The translations under genes were made by a program, and so were the position numbers. This document shows positions 14,017-26,694 of a stretch of DNA of 64,000 nt, in pieces; positions within the stretch are counted from its first letter, which is position 1; every line of letters begins with the position of its first letter. The notes under the pieces were generated by a model. That model worked only from the letters and a program-made list of their open reading frames with translations. It did no database searches and was not told the DNA's origin. The stretch comes from Blasia pusilla. Lineage: Eukaryota; Marchantiophyta; Marchantiopsida; Blasiales. Where the stretch lies: the NCBI GenBank assembly GCA_050084515.1, contig CM114272.1, positions 57,536,001-57,600,000 of the forward strand. Direction: 5' to 3'.

Positions 14017-16293
14017 ATGGCTAAGAGACAACGAACTATGAATGAGATGCTACACAAGGAAGTTAGTCAAGACTTTGCAGAGGAGAACAGTAGGTCAGGA
14101 TCATCGGATGGGAGAGAAGGGGAAAAATCGAATACTCCTCCTATAAGTCAGACTGAGAAAAACAGATTGGCTTGGAAGGATGTTTGGTATACTTTGTTTG
14201 ATTGGATAGAATTCCATGTAGAATCTGGTCGGATTTTTTGCAAAGTTTGTAGACAAGATAAGGGGAAAAGCTCCTTTGCTAGGGATGGTGCCATTAACTG
14301 TAAGGTTTCGGCCTTCACATATCATGGTAAGTCGAATGAGCACATAAAGCTTGCATGGGCTGCGAATGTGGGGAACAGATCCATGGCCAAGGCTATAGCC
14401 ACTACAAATCGGACTTGTGATCTTGCACTTTTGACTCTGTTCAAATGTGCATATTTCGTTGCAAAGGAAGCCTTGCCATTTTCAAAGTTCTCAAATCTGT
14501 GTAAGTTATTGATTTCTGTGAATGCACCTATAACCCGCGACTTGTACCAAGATGAAAAAAGTTGTGCTGATATGTGTTATTATATTAGCCAGGTTCTTCT
14601 CAAGAGGAACCTTTCTAAATTGCAACAATCTCCTTTCTTTGGGATAATGATTGACGAGTCCACGATATATATCACATCCTTTGGACACCTTGTTGTATTT
14701 GCAACTTACTTAGATGAGGGGCAAGTAGAGAGTTGTTTTATAGGATTGCTACAATGTCCAGAGAAATGTTCGAACGCAATCACTAACAATTTGTTGGAGT
14801 TGATAAAGGATTCGGGACTTGAGGGATCAAAACTGGTTGCCTTTGGATCTGATGGAACTTCTACAATGGTGGGAAGCCAAAACGGAGTAGCATCTCAGCT
14901 GAAACATAAGTTAAATCCTTTTATGTTGTCTGTGCATTGTGTGGCGAGATTCGTCTTTTCATAGGACGAATCTCGTTGCTTTAACAGCAGCAAAAGGTGT
15001 AGGATGTAAGGAAATATCTATAGAAGTAGATTCAATCTTGAATGCAGTAGCTGGATATTTTAGAAGGTCGTCAAAGAGGAAGTGTGGTCTTGCAACTTTG
15101 CAAGAGAAGTTGAACGATTCTCAGAAAGTCATGAAGAGGTACCACAAGATTCGCTGGTTGTCACGTTGGCAGGCTGTTACTACTTTATGTGACTCATTGG
15201 AATCTGTCCTTGCATATTTCAGAGATATCTCGCCCTCGGAAGATGATGGTAATGCTGCAAATTTGTATAACAAACTTAGATCATTTCAGATGATCTATCA
15301 GCTGTACTTTTTGGCAGATATTTTGTTTCTTCTTGCTAACTTGAGTAAGGTGTTCCAATATAAGTTTGTAGATGTTAGTACCATAGGTAGTATAGTGACT
15401 TCTGAAATAGCTTCCATAACAATGAATTTTGTAATGGAGAACCCTGATCTGAATGCCTCCACTTTCTCTGAAGAAAGTGGTTATCACATTCTACCAGACT
15501 TTGGTCCTCCAGGGGGTTACTTGAAACGTTTAGAATATGAGATTAGGGGCAGAAAGTTCCACATCATAGAGATGTTGAGGAATCAGACAGGAAAGGATCT
15601 AGAGGCTGCCTTGTTGTTTCAGAAGAATTTTTCTGAGAGTGTTTGTGTAGCTTTATGAGATCGGTTTAGGGATAACAACTTGATTAGTGCTATGAGGATA
15701 ATGAATCCTCTGCACATGCCTTCAAGGCAAGTGGGACTAAATAGTTGGGGTTGTAAGGAATTGGATGACCTCTGTGCACATTTTGGGACGGACTTACCCT
15801 TCAAAGGTCACTTGCAACCTTCTTTACTAAGTGTAGGAGCTGTGAAACAAGAGTTTCAATCATTTAAGCTCATGGCCACCACGGAGTGGAAAGATCGGAA
15901 CTTCAAGGACTTGTGGGCTATGGTAAGTTGGAGCCCGTCCCTGCAATGTAAGTTCTCTAACTTGCTCATTTTAGCCAATATTGCTAGGGTACAAAGTGTG
16001 TTAGTATTTGCTATTTGTGAGAGAGCTTTCTGTGCGAGAATGTGATCAAGACTAAAAGTAGGAATAGGTTAATGACAAAGCATTTGGATGTTGTTCTTAG
16101 GATTGCCTTGGAGGGGAAAATAGATGATTATGAAGGTTTGTTGGTTGAATCTGTAGTTCTCTGGAAGAATTCAGCACACTTTAGGTATGTGTATGCCAAT
16201 CCCGAGAAATATATTCATGAGATAGAAATTCCCCCAGAAGTTCGCGTAAATTTAAATGCCTTAGACCCAAGTGAAGTTGTTGTGGATGTGTAA
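14017..16293 (+). pseudogene. hAT-superfamily transposase, ZNF862-like type, frameshifted
   Basis: A cut-and-paste transposase broken into pieces. An ATG at 14017 opens 315 codons. About residues 60-110 form a zinc-binding N-terminal module: a W..W pair, then FCKVC, then late histidines in KSNEH. The RNase H-like core shows the first catalytic Asp in MIDES and the second in GSDGTSTM, followed by HCVA. The frame is lost at about 14947 through a 13-nt insertion and resumes in frame 2 as HRTNLVALTAAK. An in-frame TGA lies at 15656-15658. Near 16040 the frame shifts again just after the ERAF motif, continuing as KTKSRNRL...LDVVLRIALEG, the hATC dimerisation domain. All domains are in the right order, so this is a formerly complete gene, not a domesticated one. 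The family is clear; the subfamily is an inference. Confidence 0.88.
14945..14975. repeat. perfect 11-bp inverted repeat made by a templated insertion
   Basis: Arms cgagattcgtc (14945-14955) and gacgaatctcg (14965-14975) are perfect reverse complements around a 9-nt spacer. Removing 14947-14959 restores the expected HCVAHRTNL reading of the transposase, so the left arm looks like a copy of the right arm. Confidence 0.85.
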
Positions 16294-16748
16294 GATGAGG
16301 GGGAAAAGCTTAGTGGTAGGGATAAGGGGGTCCCTATCCCTATAGAGGGGTAAAATCCTTGGCTCCCAGCTGGTGGGAGGCCTAGCCAGGTTGAAATCCT
16401 GCCAAGGATGATGCACTAAAAGAAAGTGTAAACTTTGAAGTGAATGTTTGCATTAACATTGATGTCCAAGACTCCAGAAGTGGAGAAGAAATGAAAAGAA
16501 GCTTAAGTCCAAGAGTACGTGAAAATTTTTTCCGGTTAGTTTTTCAAGTGCCGGATATCAACTGAACAACATTCCGAGTAATCAGAAATGAACTGCCGAG
16601 AATAAAAAAATTTCGGAAAATTTCTGAACACTTAAAAAAAACTCCAGAAATTTCCGGGAGTTTCAAATATTACCTTTTCAAACCGGTTAAAATGTTTTAA
16701 TTACCGGTCTATTCAACCTACTGCCAGAAATTTACACCCCCGACCCCG

Positions 16749-16864
16749 GACGGGGGTCGTGCAGATAAAATCATGTTTACGGGGGAGTATTAGGACGGGG
16801 GTCGTGTATCCAAATTTTATCATGTTTACGGGGGGAGTATTAGGACGGGGGTCGTGTATCCAAA
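16749..16864. repeat. tandem repeat, 45-50 bp unit
   Basis: Units start gacgggggtcgtg at 16749, 16794 and 16844. The first is 45 bp, the second 50 bp and the third partial. Each carries atcatgtttacggggg(g)ag. The preceding cgacccc can pair with gggggtcg as a hairpin. It lies just beyond the proposed 3' end of the hAT element. Confidence 0.9.
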
Positions 16865-19777
16865 GCCGTCTCTGCAATTGGTGGGGGGCGCCATTTGTTG
16901 TCGCACCGCTCCCGGATAACCTTCAGGCTAGCTAGCCCGCCGATTACATCTGCCCTAACCACATCTCAAACAGCGGCTGTTGCACGTGAATGGCCAGTGA
17001 CAGCGAAGCCAGACGATTTGGCTTCGTCTATGCAGTCTGCACCATATATTTTTTCCTTTTCTTTTTGACAGACAAGAGCCCGGTTTGGATAGTAAGCCGA
17101 GGTTCGGCCCGGAGTCCGGACAGCCTCGGGGAGGTTTCACGTCGGCCTGGGGGGTGGCAGATGGGCGGTAGATTCAGTGCCTCGGTATTCGCGGAGGATG
17201 GTATTTTTGAAGACCGGCAGGTTCTGACCTAAGTGACTCATTCGCGAGAAAGCTTATCTGGACTCTGGAGACAGGAAGCCGAATGCCGAGTAGTTAGTTG
17301 GTACAAATCGGCGAAGGGTTACTATTAGCCGGGAACGGGAAGCCGAGTCCCGGAAGTGCACCAGAACGGGTTTTTTCCTGCGTAGTTGGATTAGCTGTAG
17401 CCTTCATCGAAACGCCAGAATGATACACCTTCCGCAGGAAAATATGATTGGTGAGTTGTGATGAGGACGTGCCTTTCAACCGGTCCTGGGATGACAAGCC
17501 AATGTGCTTTCGGTTGAATATTGGCGTGTTTCACGGCCGTGGATCTCGCATCCAACGGCTGAGATACTCGAAGCATGTTCGTGGGTTCTCTTACGGATGG
17601 AATAGATGGGCAATTTACTGCCCCCTGAGAATTTCCAAAAAGATTCCCGCTGGACCGTCCTCTGGAGCGTTAATGAATCATCGCTTAGCAGTGCAGGGCA
17701 CTGATCATGCGGCAAACAAAATTAAAAGGTTTTTTTCTCTTCTCGCTCCAAAAGCAGATATATGCTCACAAATCAAGACACCACTCTCCAATAATAGTAC
17801 AACAAAAGTTTAGCCGCGGACTTTCTGAACTGGTTTCGTATCCGTCGTAAATAGGGCGGTCAGGTCATGCGACTCGTGGAGGATCGACGCCTGTGGGTTG
17901 AAGATTCCGGCGATATGCGCGTCTCGGTATTAGATTTGCATTATCGGGCGGGGTGGACACAGAGAGAGAGAGATGGGGTCGGGCGTCGGTCTGGGAGATG
18001 GGACCACGTCCACCGTAACGGAGGGGCGGGAGTGACCGAGGTAAACGGTGAATGCGAGGCGAGGTGAGGAGAGGAGCGGGAGTGGCGCCTCGATTAGCGA
18101 AAGCAGGTCCGGCTAAGTTGGCCGGGCCGCCGGGGAAGGGGGGCGGGGCGGGGCAGGGGAGTTTATTGATGGAGCATGCTTTAGAGTTTGCGTGCCGATG
18201 GATTCGTTCCCCCAGTCGTTGGAATTGTTGGGAGCGAGCCTGGGCGGGCAGGTGGTCACCGGAGCGAGCGAGTGAGAGAAGGGAAGAAGAGGAGGGATAG
18301 ACAACACAGCTGAAGCAGATGATCCGTTAAGAGGGACACGAACATACACGGAAGAGAGTGCCTAACTTTGCGATTCTTCTTTCCTGGCGATATTCGAGCG
18401 ATTTCGAGGGAAAGAGGTTCGATCCAATTTTTTGTATTGCACGAGCAGTTGGTTGGATCGGAGGATTTTTTGATTGAAGGATTCCGATCATAAGGAGGGG
18501 ATCTCGGGGCGCTTCTCGGCTGCGGAGATCGAGATCGAGATCTTGATGGATTTGGATCAACTCGCTCAATCACTGGCCTGACGAAGACGTCAACGGCAAC
18601 TCAGAACATCATCCACAACATCGAGTGAGAGAACGTAAGGAACGACATAAGTTCGCGCGATTACGAGAGAAGTGGAGGAGAGAGGTGGGCAGTGTAGCTC
18701 TGTAGGAGGGATCGCGGTGGATGAGTGCGCCCAGGAAGGAAGTCGTTTAGTCGTAGAAGAGGACATCACCTGAAAGCCGGATAACTGAAAAAAAGAGAAC
18801 AGCGGTATTCCGCTTGATCTGTGTAGAGTCGCAAGTTTTGGTAGTCTGTCAATGTGAAGAGTGATTTTTTCTGTGAGGGCGTGGTGGTGCCAGATATCCG
18901 CGCAGAGCGTCTGTCCTACCGTCTTTGTAGTCGTCTTCCGGAGAGCAATTACTTGCTTGCACAAAGCCCTCTGCCTCGCAATGCAAGGCTGTCGTTAATC
19001 CCTTAACGGTATCTCTTCTCTCATGAGGACGTACCGAATGGATTTCCACCAAAGAAAATGGGACTCTCATGGAAGTCTCTTGGGTCTTTAGTGAGTCTTA
19101 GTCAATAGTTGTTTCTCCCTATTTGACGACTATAAGACGACTCTGGACTGCGTAGACTCTTGGGAGGTGATTCGACTCTGCACTTTTGACAGCCATATCC
19201 ATTTTTTGCGACACCAATTCTCAATTCTGGACTTAAACCTTCAAACTTGCCCCCAATTACTGATTTATCCTGCATTCGCTTCACGGGTTGCGAAGGAAGG
19301 AGTAATCTGATTTCAATTAAGGTCTCAATTCGACAGGTTCTTCCTCACTGTCTTTGGCTCCTGCTGGCCTAAAGACATTTTCTGGATTGTTTACGTGGGG
19401 GCCTCAACAGGGAAGGAATTCTTCTGGGGAGTACATGTTAGAAATCTCAGACTACGAGGTACAGGTCCTGGACAGTTTTTGTCCTCTGGTTGTTGTTCAC
19501 TAAAGTTTTCTTGGGAGGACGGGCATTGGAGGGGAATTCTTCACCTACTAGCCGATACACGCTGAATGTGCCCGGAATCCCACGAATGAGTTCCGAACAG
19601 GAATCGAGTAGCCGCCGATCATGAAGCTGATTTTGATCGCTTTCACTTAGGGGGTTACATATTTTGATGCAAGTGACTCATGCAATCTATACTGGATTGG
19701 CATTTCATCCTTGGTTAACTTGATCGTCCATACTTGTTACTACCTGTCATCCTTCCTTTCCGATTTTGTCACAGCAG
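16865..19777. other. GC-rich upstream region of the seven-exon gene
   Basis: No open frame here could be assigned to a family. The stretch probably holds the promoter and first untranslated exon of the gene starting at 19887. 17900-18300 is purine-rich and GC-rich. No distinct TATA box was chosen because several weak candidates exist. Confidence 0.45.
19761..19777 (+). other. probable 5'-UTR intron acceptor
   Basis: A pyrimidine-rich run ending ttttgtcacagcag lies 109 bp upstream of the ATG at 19887. It is a good plant 3' splice site and suggests an intron in the 5' untranslated region. The matching donor was not identified. Confidence 0.5.
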
Positions 19778-19886
19778 ATACGCAGTGGTTTGAGTCGTCC
19801 GTAGGCTGTTTCGCCTTCTCAGTGGCTAGGAATTCTCGGAGTTGCGAGCGGCTGCATCTGCTGGTGAAGGAAAGACGTGATCTATA

Positions 19887-22800
19887 ATGGCCGTCGCGGC
19901 ATTTAAGTCAACAACGAAGAGATCATGTAACATAGGTGGGAGGAATTTACCGGATGGTGGATCATGTGCGGGGTCTCAACCTACCACCCCGACCGGCGAA
20001 CGAGGTCACAGGAGATCTCGTAGCCTCTCTGACTTCAATTCTCGCTACCTTTCTGATTTTGCTTCAGCAGGAGGGGACTCGAGTTACTCACATCTGGACT
20101 CCATCTTCCAAAGAGCCCGATCTGCGCGTCATCAGTCGAGTGACTCTGAGGTGCGCAATTTGATGGATGTGAACGTGTGTTCGGAGCGTCTTATTACCGA
20201 CGCTTCCGTCTACGCTCATGCTAGTCTCATGAGTCGTGTCGATTCTTTCTATCACGTGCATTGTTGGAATCACAAAATCAGAGGTCTTCCTCGTGAGCTC
20301 TGGGATAGTACTCCGGTTAAATGAGGGCAACATCTGTGTAGGTTCTTCTCAGATTCAACTACCCTTAGGGCCATGCCCTCGGGTTACCGGACTTCTTAGT
20401 GTTTTTGAAGCAGACTCTTGGTGATGCAGAGTGATGCAGATTCAGTCTACTCGAGATATACGGTCCGAAGTCGAAGTTCGGCTTCCGACTTTGGAGGAGG
20501 TTCTCGAGGCTACCGAGGTCCTGCTCAGCACACCAAGGGAACTCGCCAGGGCGGACTGAGGCGATCTACGAGTAATATATCTGAGTCCTCTCTAAAAGGA
20601 TTGAGGCGATCCTCAAGCCATCGAGACCTTCACTCTTCAGACAGTCCGGTGGATGCATACTATGTAAGATTCACACCATGACAAGAGGTTGTCCATTGTG
20701 GTGTAAGGACTTGTTGCACAGACAATAGAACTGTAATCGCAGGAAACAAGACGTTTTCGATGACATCCTTGGGCTGTATTTTAGAGTACGGGTGTTCTGT
20801 TTACTTAGTTGTTCCTCTTATACCTCGATTACTTTGTCGATTGTTTTTTATGTGGAAGTTACCCTGTTTCTAGAACTGGTAAAGGTTTTGTTGCGCCAGG
20901 ATTCTTATCCGGGTTATTAGGCAAGGCTCATAGTGCTATTATCGTATAACTTTCTTGTCGTCAGAGACGCGGATACCGACATGGGGATGATCAAGCTTCC
21001 AGGGATCATCCAGAGGAAGAGAAAACGATCAGAGCTGTGCATACTCAAAAGAAGGTACATGTAATTGGCTGATAGCCGCTTCCAGAAGCAAAAGTCTATT
21101 TCGTGATCTAAGAGGAATGCCATCGTCTAACAATTATTGTGAAGATCGCGGTGATGTGATGATTTACATGAACACGTTCTACTTACCCACTTCAACAACT
21201 GGTGTATCATGTCAGATGCCTGCCAGTAAATACTTCCATCTCAATCTAATGTGCAGATCTTCGTACTGTGGTACGTGAATTTGAGATTGTGAACTTTCCC
21301 CTGCATTCAAACTAACTCCAATATCCGTCTCTCTTGCGAAGGAACCTTCGGCTCGGGATCTAGATGCGATTAGTCTGTATGATGCAATGCGAGCTGAAAT
21401 GCGGAAGGCTGTTTCTGACATCAGGAATGAACTAGAGCAGGTGACTTTCAGGGGTGAACTTTATCAAGAGTTTTCCAGTGCAGTCTGGGAGGATGTAATT
21501 GAGATTCTTTGCTTTAAATTAACATGTAGTACGTGTGGTCGCGATGTTGCTTTTCCATCCACAGGCGACGGTAATAAGTTGGCATTGACTACACCCAACA
21601 CTCAGATTGTCATTGTTACCTTTTCTTCATTTGTCTTGAGCTTTTATCTGAAGTGGATGGTTTCTCTTTGTCTTGGTTGTGTCCATCACCTCCTTGTCCC
21701 GCTTCCCCATTATCAGACTATAGTACCGACATCCAGGAAGGATATAGTTCTCGTGTCAGTTCCTGAACGAGCGAGCTCTATGCACTCAAAAGTGGTAGAT
21801 GCCTAGCCTACTCATGAAGCGCGTGTTAATTTCCTCGTGTATGTTGATGTTGAATCATTGTAACCGTGCCTAGCAAGTCGATAATTTGTTTTCATGTACT
21901 TCGTGTTTCAGAACGTGACATGAATTTGTAAACGGAGTACTAATCACCTCTCGTTTCTTGGTATAAAAAGTCTGTCGGCAAGGACTTGGTTCTTCCAACT
22001 CCTTCATCATTTCCAGGAGGCCTGCGGATTACTATACCTGGGACAACATCAGATGAAGTGGATAATCATGTTGCTGAAATTCGCAGAGAATATGCTGCAA
22101 AGCTTGAGCAGGTCTTTGAAGTTCTCCCTCTACTTGATTAACTACTAGTAAATAGTGTGCCTGCAATTGGCTGTGTCTCGGTGCGATCCGATGCTAGTTT
22201 AGAAACTTGGTGACTGAGGCCTTCTTGCAGTTCAGCAGGCTCGAGATAAATTTGGCTGGGGTCTCTCTTGGATAGATTATTGAGGTTCTGTGAGGTTGTA
22301 TCTCCTATGCTGATTATCAAATCTTATTGTGCTTTGTGTAAAGTCTGAGAAACGCGCACATGACCTTTGGACTCAATTGGCTGTGGAGGAGCGTCGATGT
22401 CTTGATCTTGTGAAGGTTGTTAAGGAGCTTGTGCCCTCACAACCTGGCTCCCGCTCGAAGGCACGGGCGCCCCCACCTTCAAAACCGGTGCTGAACTTGG
22501 TGGGCTATTTTCTCAGCCGGCAGCTAATTTCTAAAGTTATTTTCAGATTTTATTATGTGTTAGGGGTGTTCACTTGTCTCGAATGATTACATATGTACTG
22601 TTACGTCATTCTGTAGCTAATTTTCCGAGCATGTGCGTTTGAGAGCTCGTCTGTAGGTGGTGAACTGTACAAAAGAAAGTCCAACAAAATCCCAAACGTA
22701 ACGCAGATAGCTTTCATTTACCCTCGAATTTCCCTCGTGAGTTGGGTTCATAAATTTGAACCTTACGTCCCATTTTGGTAGTGTCGTCCTTTGTTGGATG

Positions 22801-23908
22801 ATGATTCATGTTGAAAAGTAATGTCATTGAGCTCTAGACAACGGCCTTGTTTTTGACTAAACTGTCTTAAAAAATCATTCTTCTTCAGGGTCCTGATGTG
22901 GAGAAGCAGCTCGTGTCCAAGTCTTTGGATGAAGATGCACAACGCTATTTTGATGAGTGTGTTTCAATCTCAGGGCTAGACCCTATGAGTGTGAACGAGG
23001 CTTCATCCATTGGCATCGGGAAGCAAGGGGATGAAAGCCCAATCTGGTCTGTGAAAGACGTGAGTTTCAGTCCTCAAAAGAAGGATATGGTTCGCACTTC
23101 TGAGAAAAAGACTGCCGTGCTTCAGCCTCTTATTACCTTCTGTGCCCAGATTGAACAAACTGGCAAATGCAGCGGCAAGTCTAAAATACCAGTTTTCCAA
23201 AAGTCCGCAGTAAATGATGATGGGCTTGTCTTACCATGGCTGCAATGGGAAACAGGTCTCGAGTTTCTTCCTCAAGAGTATTATGGAAAAGATACAGTCG
23301 AGGTATGTTAATGTCCTAGGGATTCCGGGCATTGACTTATTTGCTTGAAATAGGGATTCTGGGCACTGACTTATTTGCTTGACATAGAATTACGTGAGAT
23401 CGATGGACATCGAACATTATAATTGCCGTAGTTCTATTTGATGGTTTTGATTCTCATCCACACGGTCACGACTTCATTTTTGATCTTTAATCTCAGGGTT
23501 ACGAGGTTGTAGTCTGTATTTGAATACTACTGACAATTTGTTTGATGGATCATGTAGGAGGGGAGCAGGATTGCCACTCTTACTGCCAGTAGTAGTAGCA
23601 GGTCTTTGACCAGCCAAAAGTCTTTGGGCCAGAGAGACTCAAGACACCGTTCTGCGAAGGAGAACCGAGACAGCCAGTCTTTAGATTTGGCTCTAGGTGT
23701 ATCTGGTCTTGGATGCTTTCCCAACGGCGATTTGAGCTGTTGGAAAAGTGTAGAATTCGGTTACTTCCAAAACGTTGGTGTCAGTTCAATTTACGAGAAG
23801 GGAAGAGAAGAGGGTCGGTTTGATGTTGAGAACTTCGTGTTGCAAAGAATGTGGCTTCGACAGCGGTTAAAACAAGGAAGGATACTTGTTTGTGGAGGGA
23901 TGCGATGA
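19887..23908 (+). CDS. plant-conserved Ser/Arg-rich coiled-coil protein, 7 coding exons
   Basis: I propose exons 19887-20150, 20430-20663, 21342-21440, 21971-22111, 22344-22487, 22889-23302 and 23558-23908 (TGA at 23906). All junctions are GT...AG and all introns are phase 0; the joined product is about 548 residues with no internal stop. Residues 40-190 are rich in Ser and Arg (RRSRSLSDF, RSRSSASDFGGG, LRRSTSN). Exons 3-5 encode acidic/basic helices likely to form coiled coils (LYDAMRAEMRKAVSDIRNEL; EIRREYAAKLEQ joined to SEKRAHDLWTQLAVEERR). Exon 6 carries SLDEDAQRYFDECVSI and LPWLQWETG. The C-terminus ends in FVLQRMWLRQRLKQGRILVCGG. This pattern matches a plant family usually annotated only as serine-rich or micronuclear linker histone polyprotein-like; its function is unknown and none is inferred here. 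The donors gtgcgc, gtgact and gtgctg are the weakest calls. An extra small exon in intron 3 is possible. Confidence 0.78.
23317..23384 (+). repeat. 34-bp tandem duplication inside intron 6
   Basis: Copies 23317-23350 and 23351-23384, both starting taggga, differ at only a few positions. They lie just downstream of the donor gtatgt at 23303 in the last intron of the Ser/Arg-rich gene. Confidence 0.92.
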
Positions 23909-26694
23909 AGACCCTTAAAAAGGGTCTCAACTGTAAGTATAGGGATCACTTGCATTCACGTGTAGATGCTTAGAAGCGAATGCTTGATCAGAAATGGTTG
24001 TGAAGCTGAGTCGGTGGCTATGTGGAATAGGCTCACTCTTGGATACAGGCCGAATTGCTATGCTTTGTGGGCTGGTACCATGAATAGTGGTAGTCATGCA
24101 TCATTGGCCTGGCATCTAAAAAAAACTTTTGCGGCACTTGCGTAACTGTACGAGAGAGAATAGGTGTGAATTATCCATTTCTAGTTGTAGATTAGTTAAT
24201 GAACCCTTCCACGCTTTCAGTGCTATTGTATTCTACCCATTATTCCACTTAAAGATGCCATTGTCGAGATGTGCATTGGAAGTATGCAGTTCTCTGTTCG
24301 GCAGCATTACGATCTTACTTTCGTTTTCTGTGTCTTGTGTGACTCTGCTCTAGCCATAGACTCTTATCTTCTCCTGTCCTCTATTCTTCAATCGTGAATT
24401 TAAGTGTCAAAACGAAGCAACTGTGTAAAAATGGTGTGTCGGTTTGGCTCGTTCCGTAGCCAGAGAACCCGGTCATCGGAACGGCGGTTCTCAAAACGTT
24501 TGTGGGTCATTTCAGACGATACGAGGGCTCAACGAAGGTTGCAAACATGTCCTGAATCCAGAACTTGTCTTCCGCAGACGAAAGTGGTGAAAGATGTACC
24601 TCACCTCCCAACCACGATTTCCAAGTACTCTGTTGTATGTAGGTATCTCCCTGGAGCGGACGCCTTATTTCCCTCGTTTGTTGCGGTGAACATCGAATGG
24701 TGTAAACTATCCAGGGGTCTACTCACTGCCATAAACTTAACGACATATAGGACGTTTACAATGGAGTGTCGAGCCGAAATTATTTTCTAGAATCTAGTTT
24801 AGAATCTTGTGGGCAATGAGCCCATTTCTGGCACTGGCACGGAACTTTCTTTTTGCTGAACGTGCGATTGCACTTTTCTGTTTGTCCCGGATACGCCCTC
24901 TCACTCCAAGGACATTATCTAGGGTTACTCGAGTGTTCCATCCTGGTTGCAGGTGTTTCTCGTCATTCGAGTGCCCGCGGGTAGGCCGATGCCAGTAATT
25001 TGTGAAATGCCTCGAGTTGTGTCTGATTTGGGCACTGAGATGGTTTTATCATGTAATTAGTGGCAACTTTTACAATATTCGGCGCCGAAGGCTGTCTTGT
25101 CTTGACTACCTTTCAGGCGCTCGGTCCGGGGAATCGCTTTTCTACCTTCGATTACGCCTCGAAACCCCCAAGGTGCTGAAGTTCAGCAGCTCCTCCGGCA
25201 GTTATGGAAAATGCAAATGGCGTGAATCAGCCACGCGCTTGAATCTCTTTCACAAAAGTCCTCATGGAACAATGTCAAGATTATCTTTAAGAGAAAAAGC
25301 CACGGAATCTCCATTTTTAGCCCCAATTTCCGTCGCTTGCGGAAAGAAAGGCAATGCCATCTAAGCATTGAAGCTTCCAAGACTCATTCACAAGTTCGAC
25401 TTGTGAGACGCTGTGTTAAGAGTACAGATGAAGTCCGGTGTAATGCACAATTAGCGCAGAGGTTGCTTGCATCGTCGCATGAAGCGTTACGATCTTGTCC
25501 GCATTAGCGAACAAAAGCAACACCTGGTCTCGATTTGACGATAGAGTGACGAAGGTCGCCTAGACTGCCTGCCTGGAAGCCGTGAGTCTCGGGGAAGCGC
25601 CAATCTACAGTGGATGAATGATCATCCACGATGCCGCTTTCATTGGAGCGATGAGCCTACGGACTTTGCGCATACATTGAGCAAGGAATCAAAACCACCA
25701 TCACCGCTTCATCTTTTGACCGAAAATTCCTTGACAGGCTGTTGGATCGATTGCTGAATCAATCCCGCCTTCTCGTGGGACGGGAGAGTCCTGACGAGGA
25801 ACTGCAGACAGTGATCATGAATGACAGGTGCTCTTGGAACACAGTTGGGCAGCAGGTGAAGATCATCGGCCCCTCAAACAAAATCAAACAGTGAACCTTT
25901 CAGAATTTGTTCCGACCAGTAGAGTCTCAGGCTTGCTTGATTCAATTGTGAATCTGTTCTGAAGTAAGTTCCTGGCCTTCGTTTGATGAAAATCAGTCGA
26001 CAGCAAGTCTTGTCCTACGCGCCCAGCGGGGGCGATGAACGAGCTTCTGTACGAATAGACTTGGACCGGAACCAAATCCCGATTGTAGCGCAAGGATAAA
26101 ATAGACACATCACTGGTTTCTGCAGTTCCATATACTGGAACTACAGAAAGTAAACGCTCACAAGGCTGTGTGTGCTCATTCGATTCATAAACTCAATCAA
26201 ATAACGAAGGTACACGCTCGCAAATCTGTAAGAATTTATTGAAGCGCGGACTGATTGTGACCAATTCGAAGCTACTCACGGATTCCGTCCCAATCTCGTA
26301 AAAGATTGTGAAATATATTACTCAAGGCGTTCGACGGTAAACGGTATGCCTGGCCCCGTGGGAAAGTGGACAGCTCTGGCGACCGCGAGCGTGTGTGGGA
26401 GCGGAAGACTTGCTCGTCGAATTGCATGTAGGGCGTTGATGGCGACGAGTTAAATTGGAGAGGAACGGAGTCTCGTGTCAAGCTGCGCCCTCAGGAATCT
26501 CAGAGGAAGTGTGCGCGCATCGAAAGCTTGCGCGTCGATGGGCCGATCATGTACATGACTTCCTACATTTCTGGAGGTGACTGTTCAGCTTAGGTGCATT
26601 GTCTGATATTATGTTCGATACTCACGACTGCAATGTCCGAAGCCCTCTGCAATTTATGCCACCGACTTTTTCTCAGATGTGGAGTTCTCTAGAT
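23909..26694. other. intergenic space between two convergent genes
   Basis: This is the downstream region of the plus-strand seven-exon gene and of the minus-strand RNA-binding gene. Open frames at 24404-24790 and 25002-25364 show no family signature. A hairpin at 26118-26148 is listed separately. Confidence 0.5.
26118..26148. repeat. 13-bp hairpin
   Basis: Arms ttctgcagttcca (26118-26130) and tggaactacagaa (26136-26148) pair at 12 of 13 positions around the loop tatac. It lies about 550 bp beyond the stop codon of the minus-strand gene. No function can be assigned. Confidence 0.6.

Larger units (their letters stand above)
12508..16740 (+). mobile_element. degenerate hAT-type DNA transposon (limits uncertain)
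   Basis: The core is a broken hAT transposase at 14017-16293. Both flanks, about 12508-12780 and 16520-16740, are rich in ccgg(a)aa and ccggtaaa motifs in both orientations. This is the style of subterminal repeats in hAT elements, so I draw tentative limits there. Clear terminal inverted repeats and an 8-bp target duplication could not be found by eye. Confidence 0.35.

Noticed and set aside
14939-15658. Second hAT frame as an independent gene
   Set aside because: It is the continuation of the transposase after the 13-nt insertion, not a separate gene.
24404-24790. 128-codon frame downstream of the Ser/Arg-rich gene
   Set aside because: No ATG at its start, no family resemblance, and it lies in the probable 3' region.
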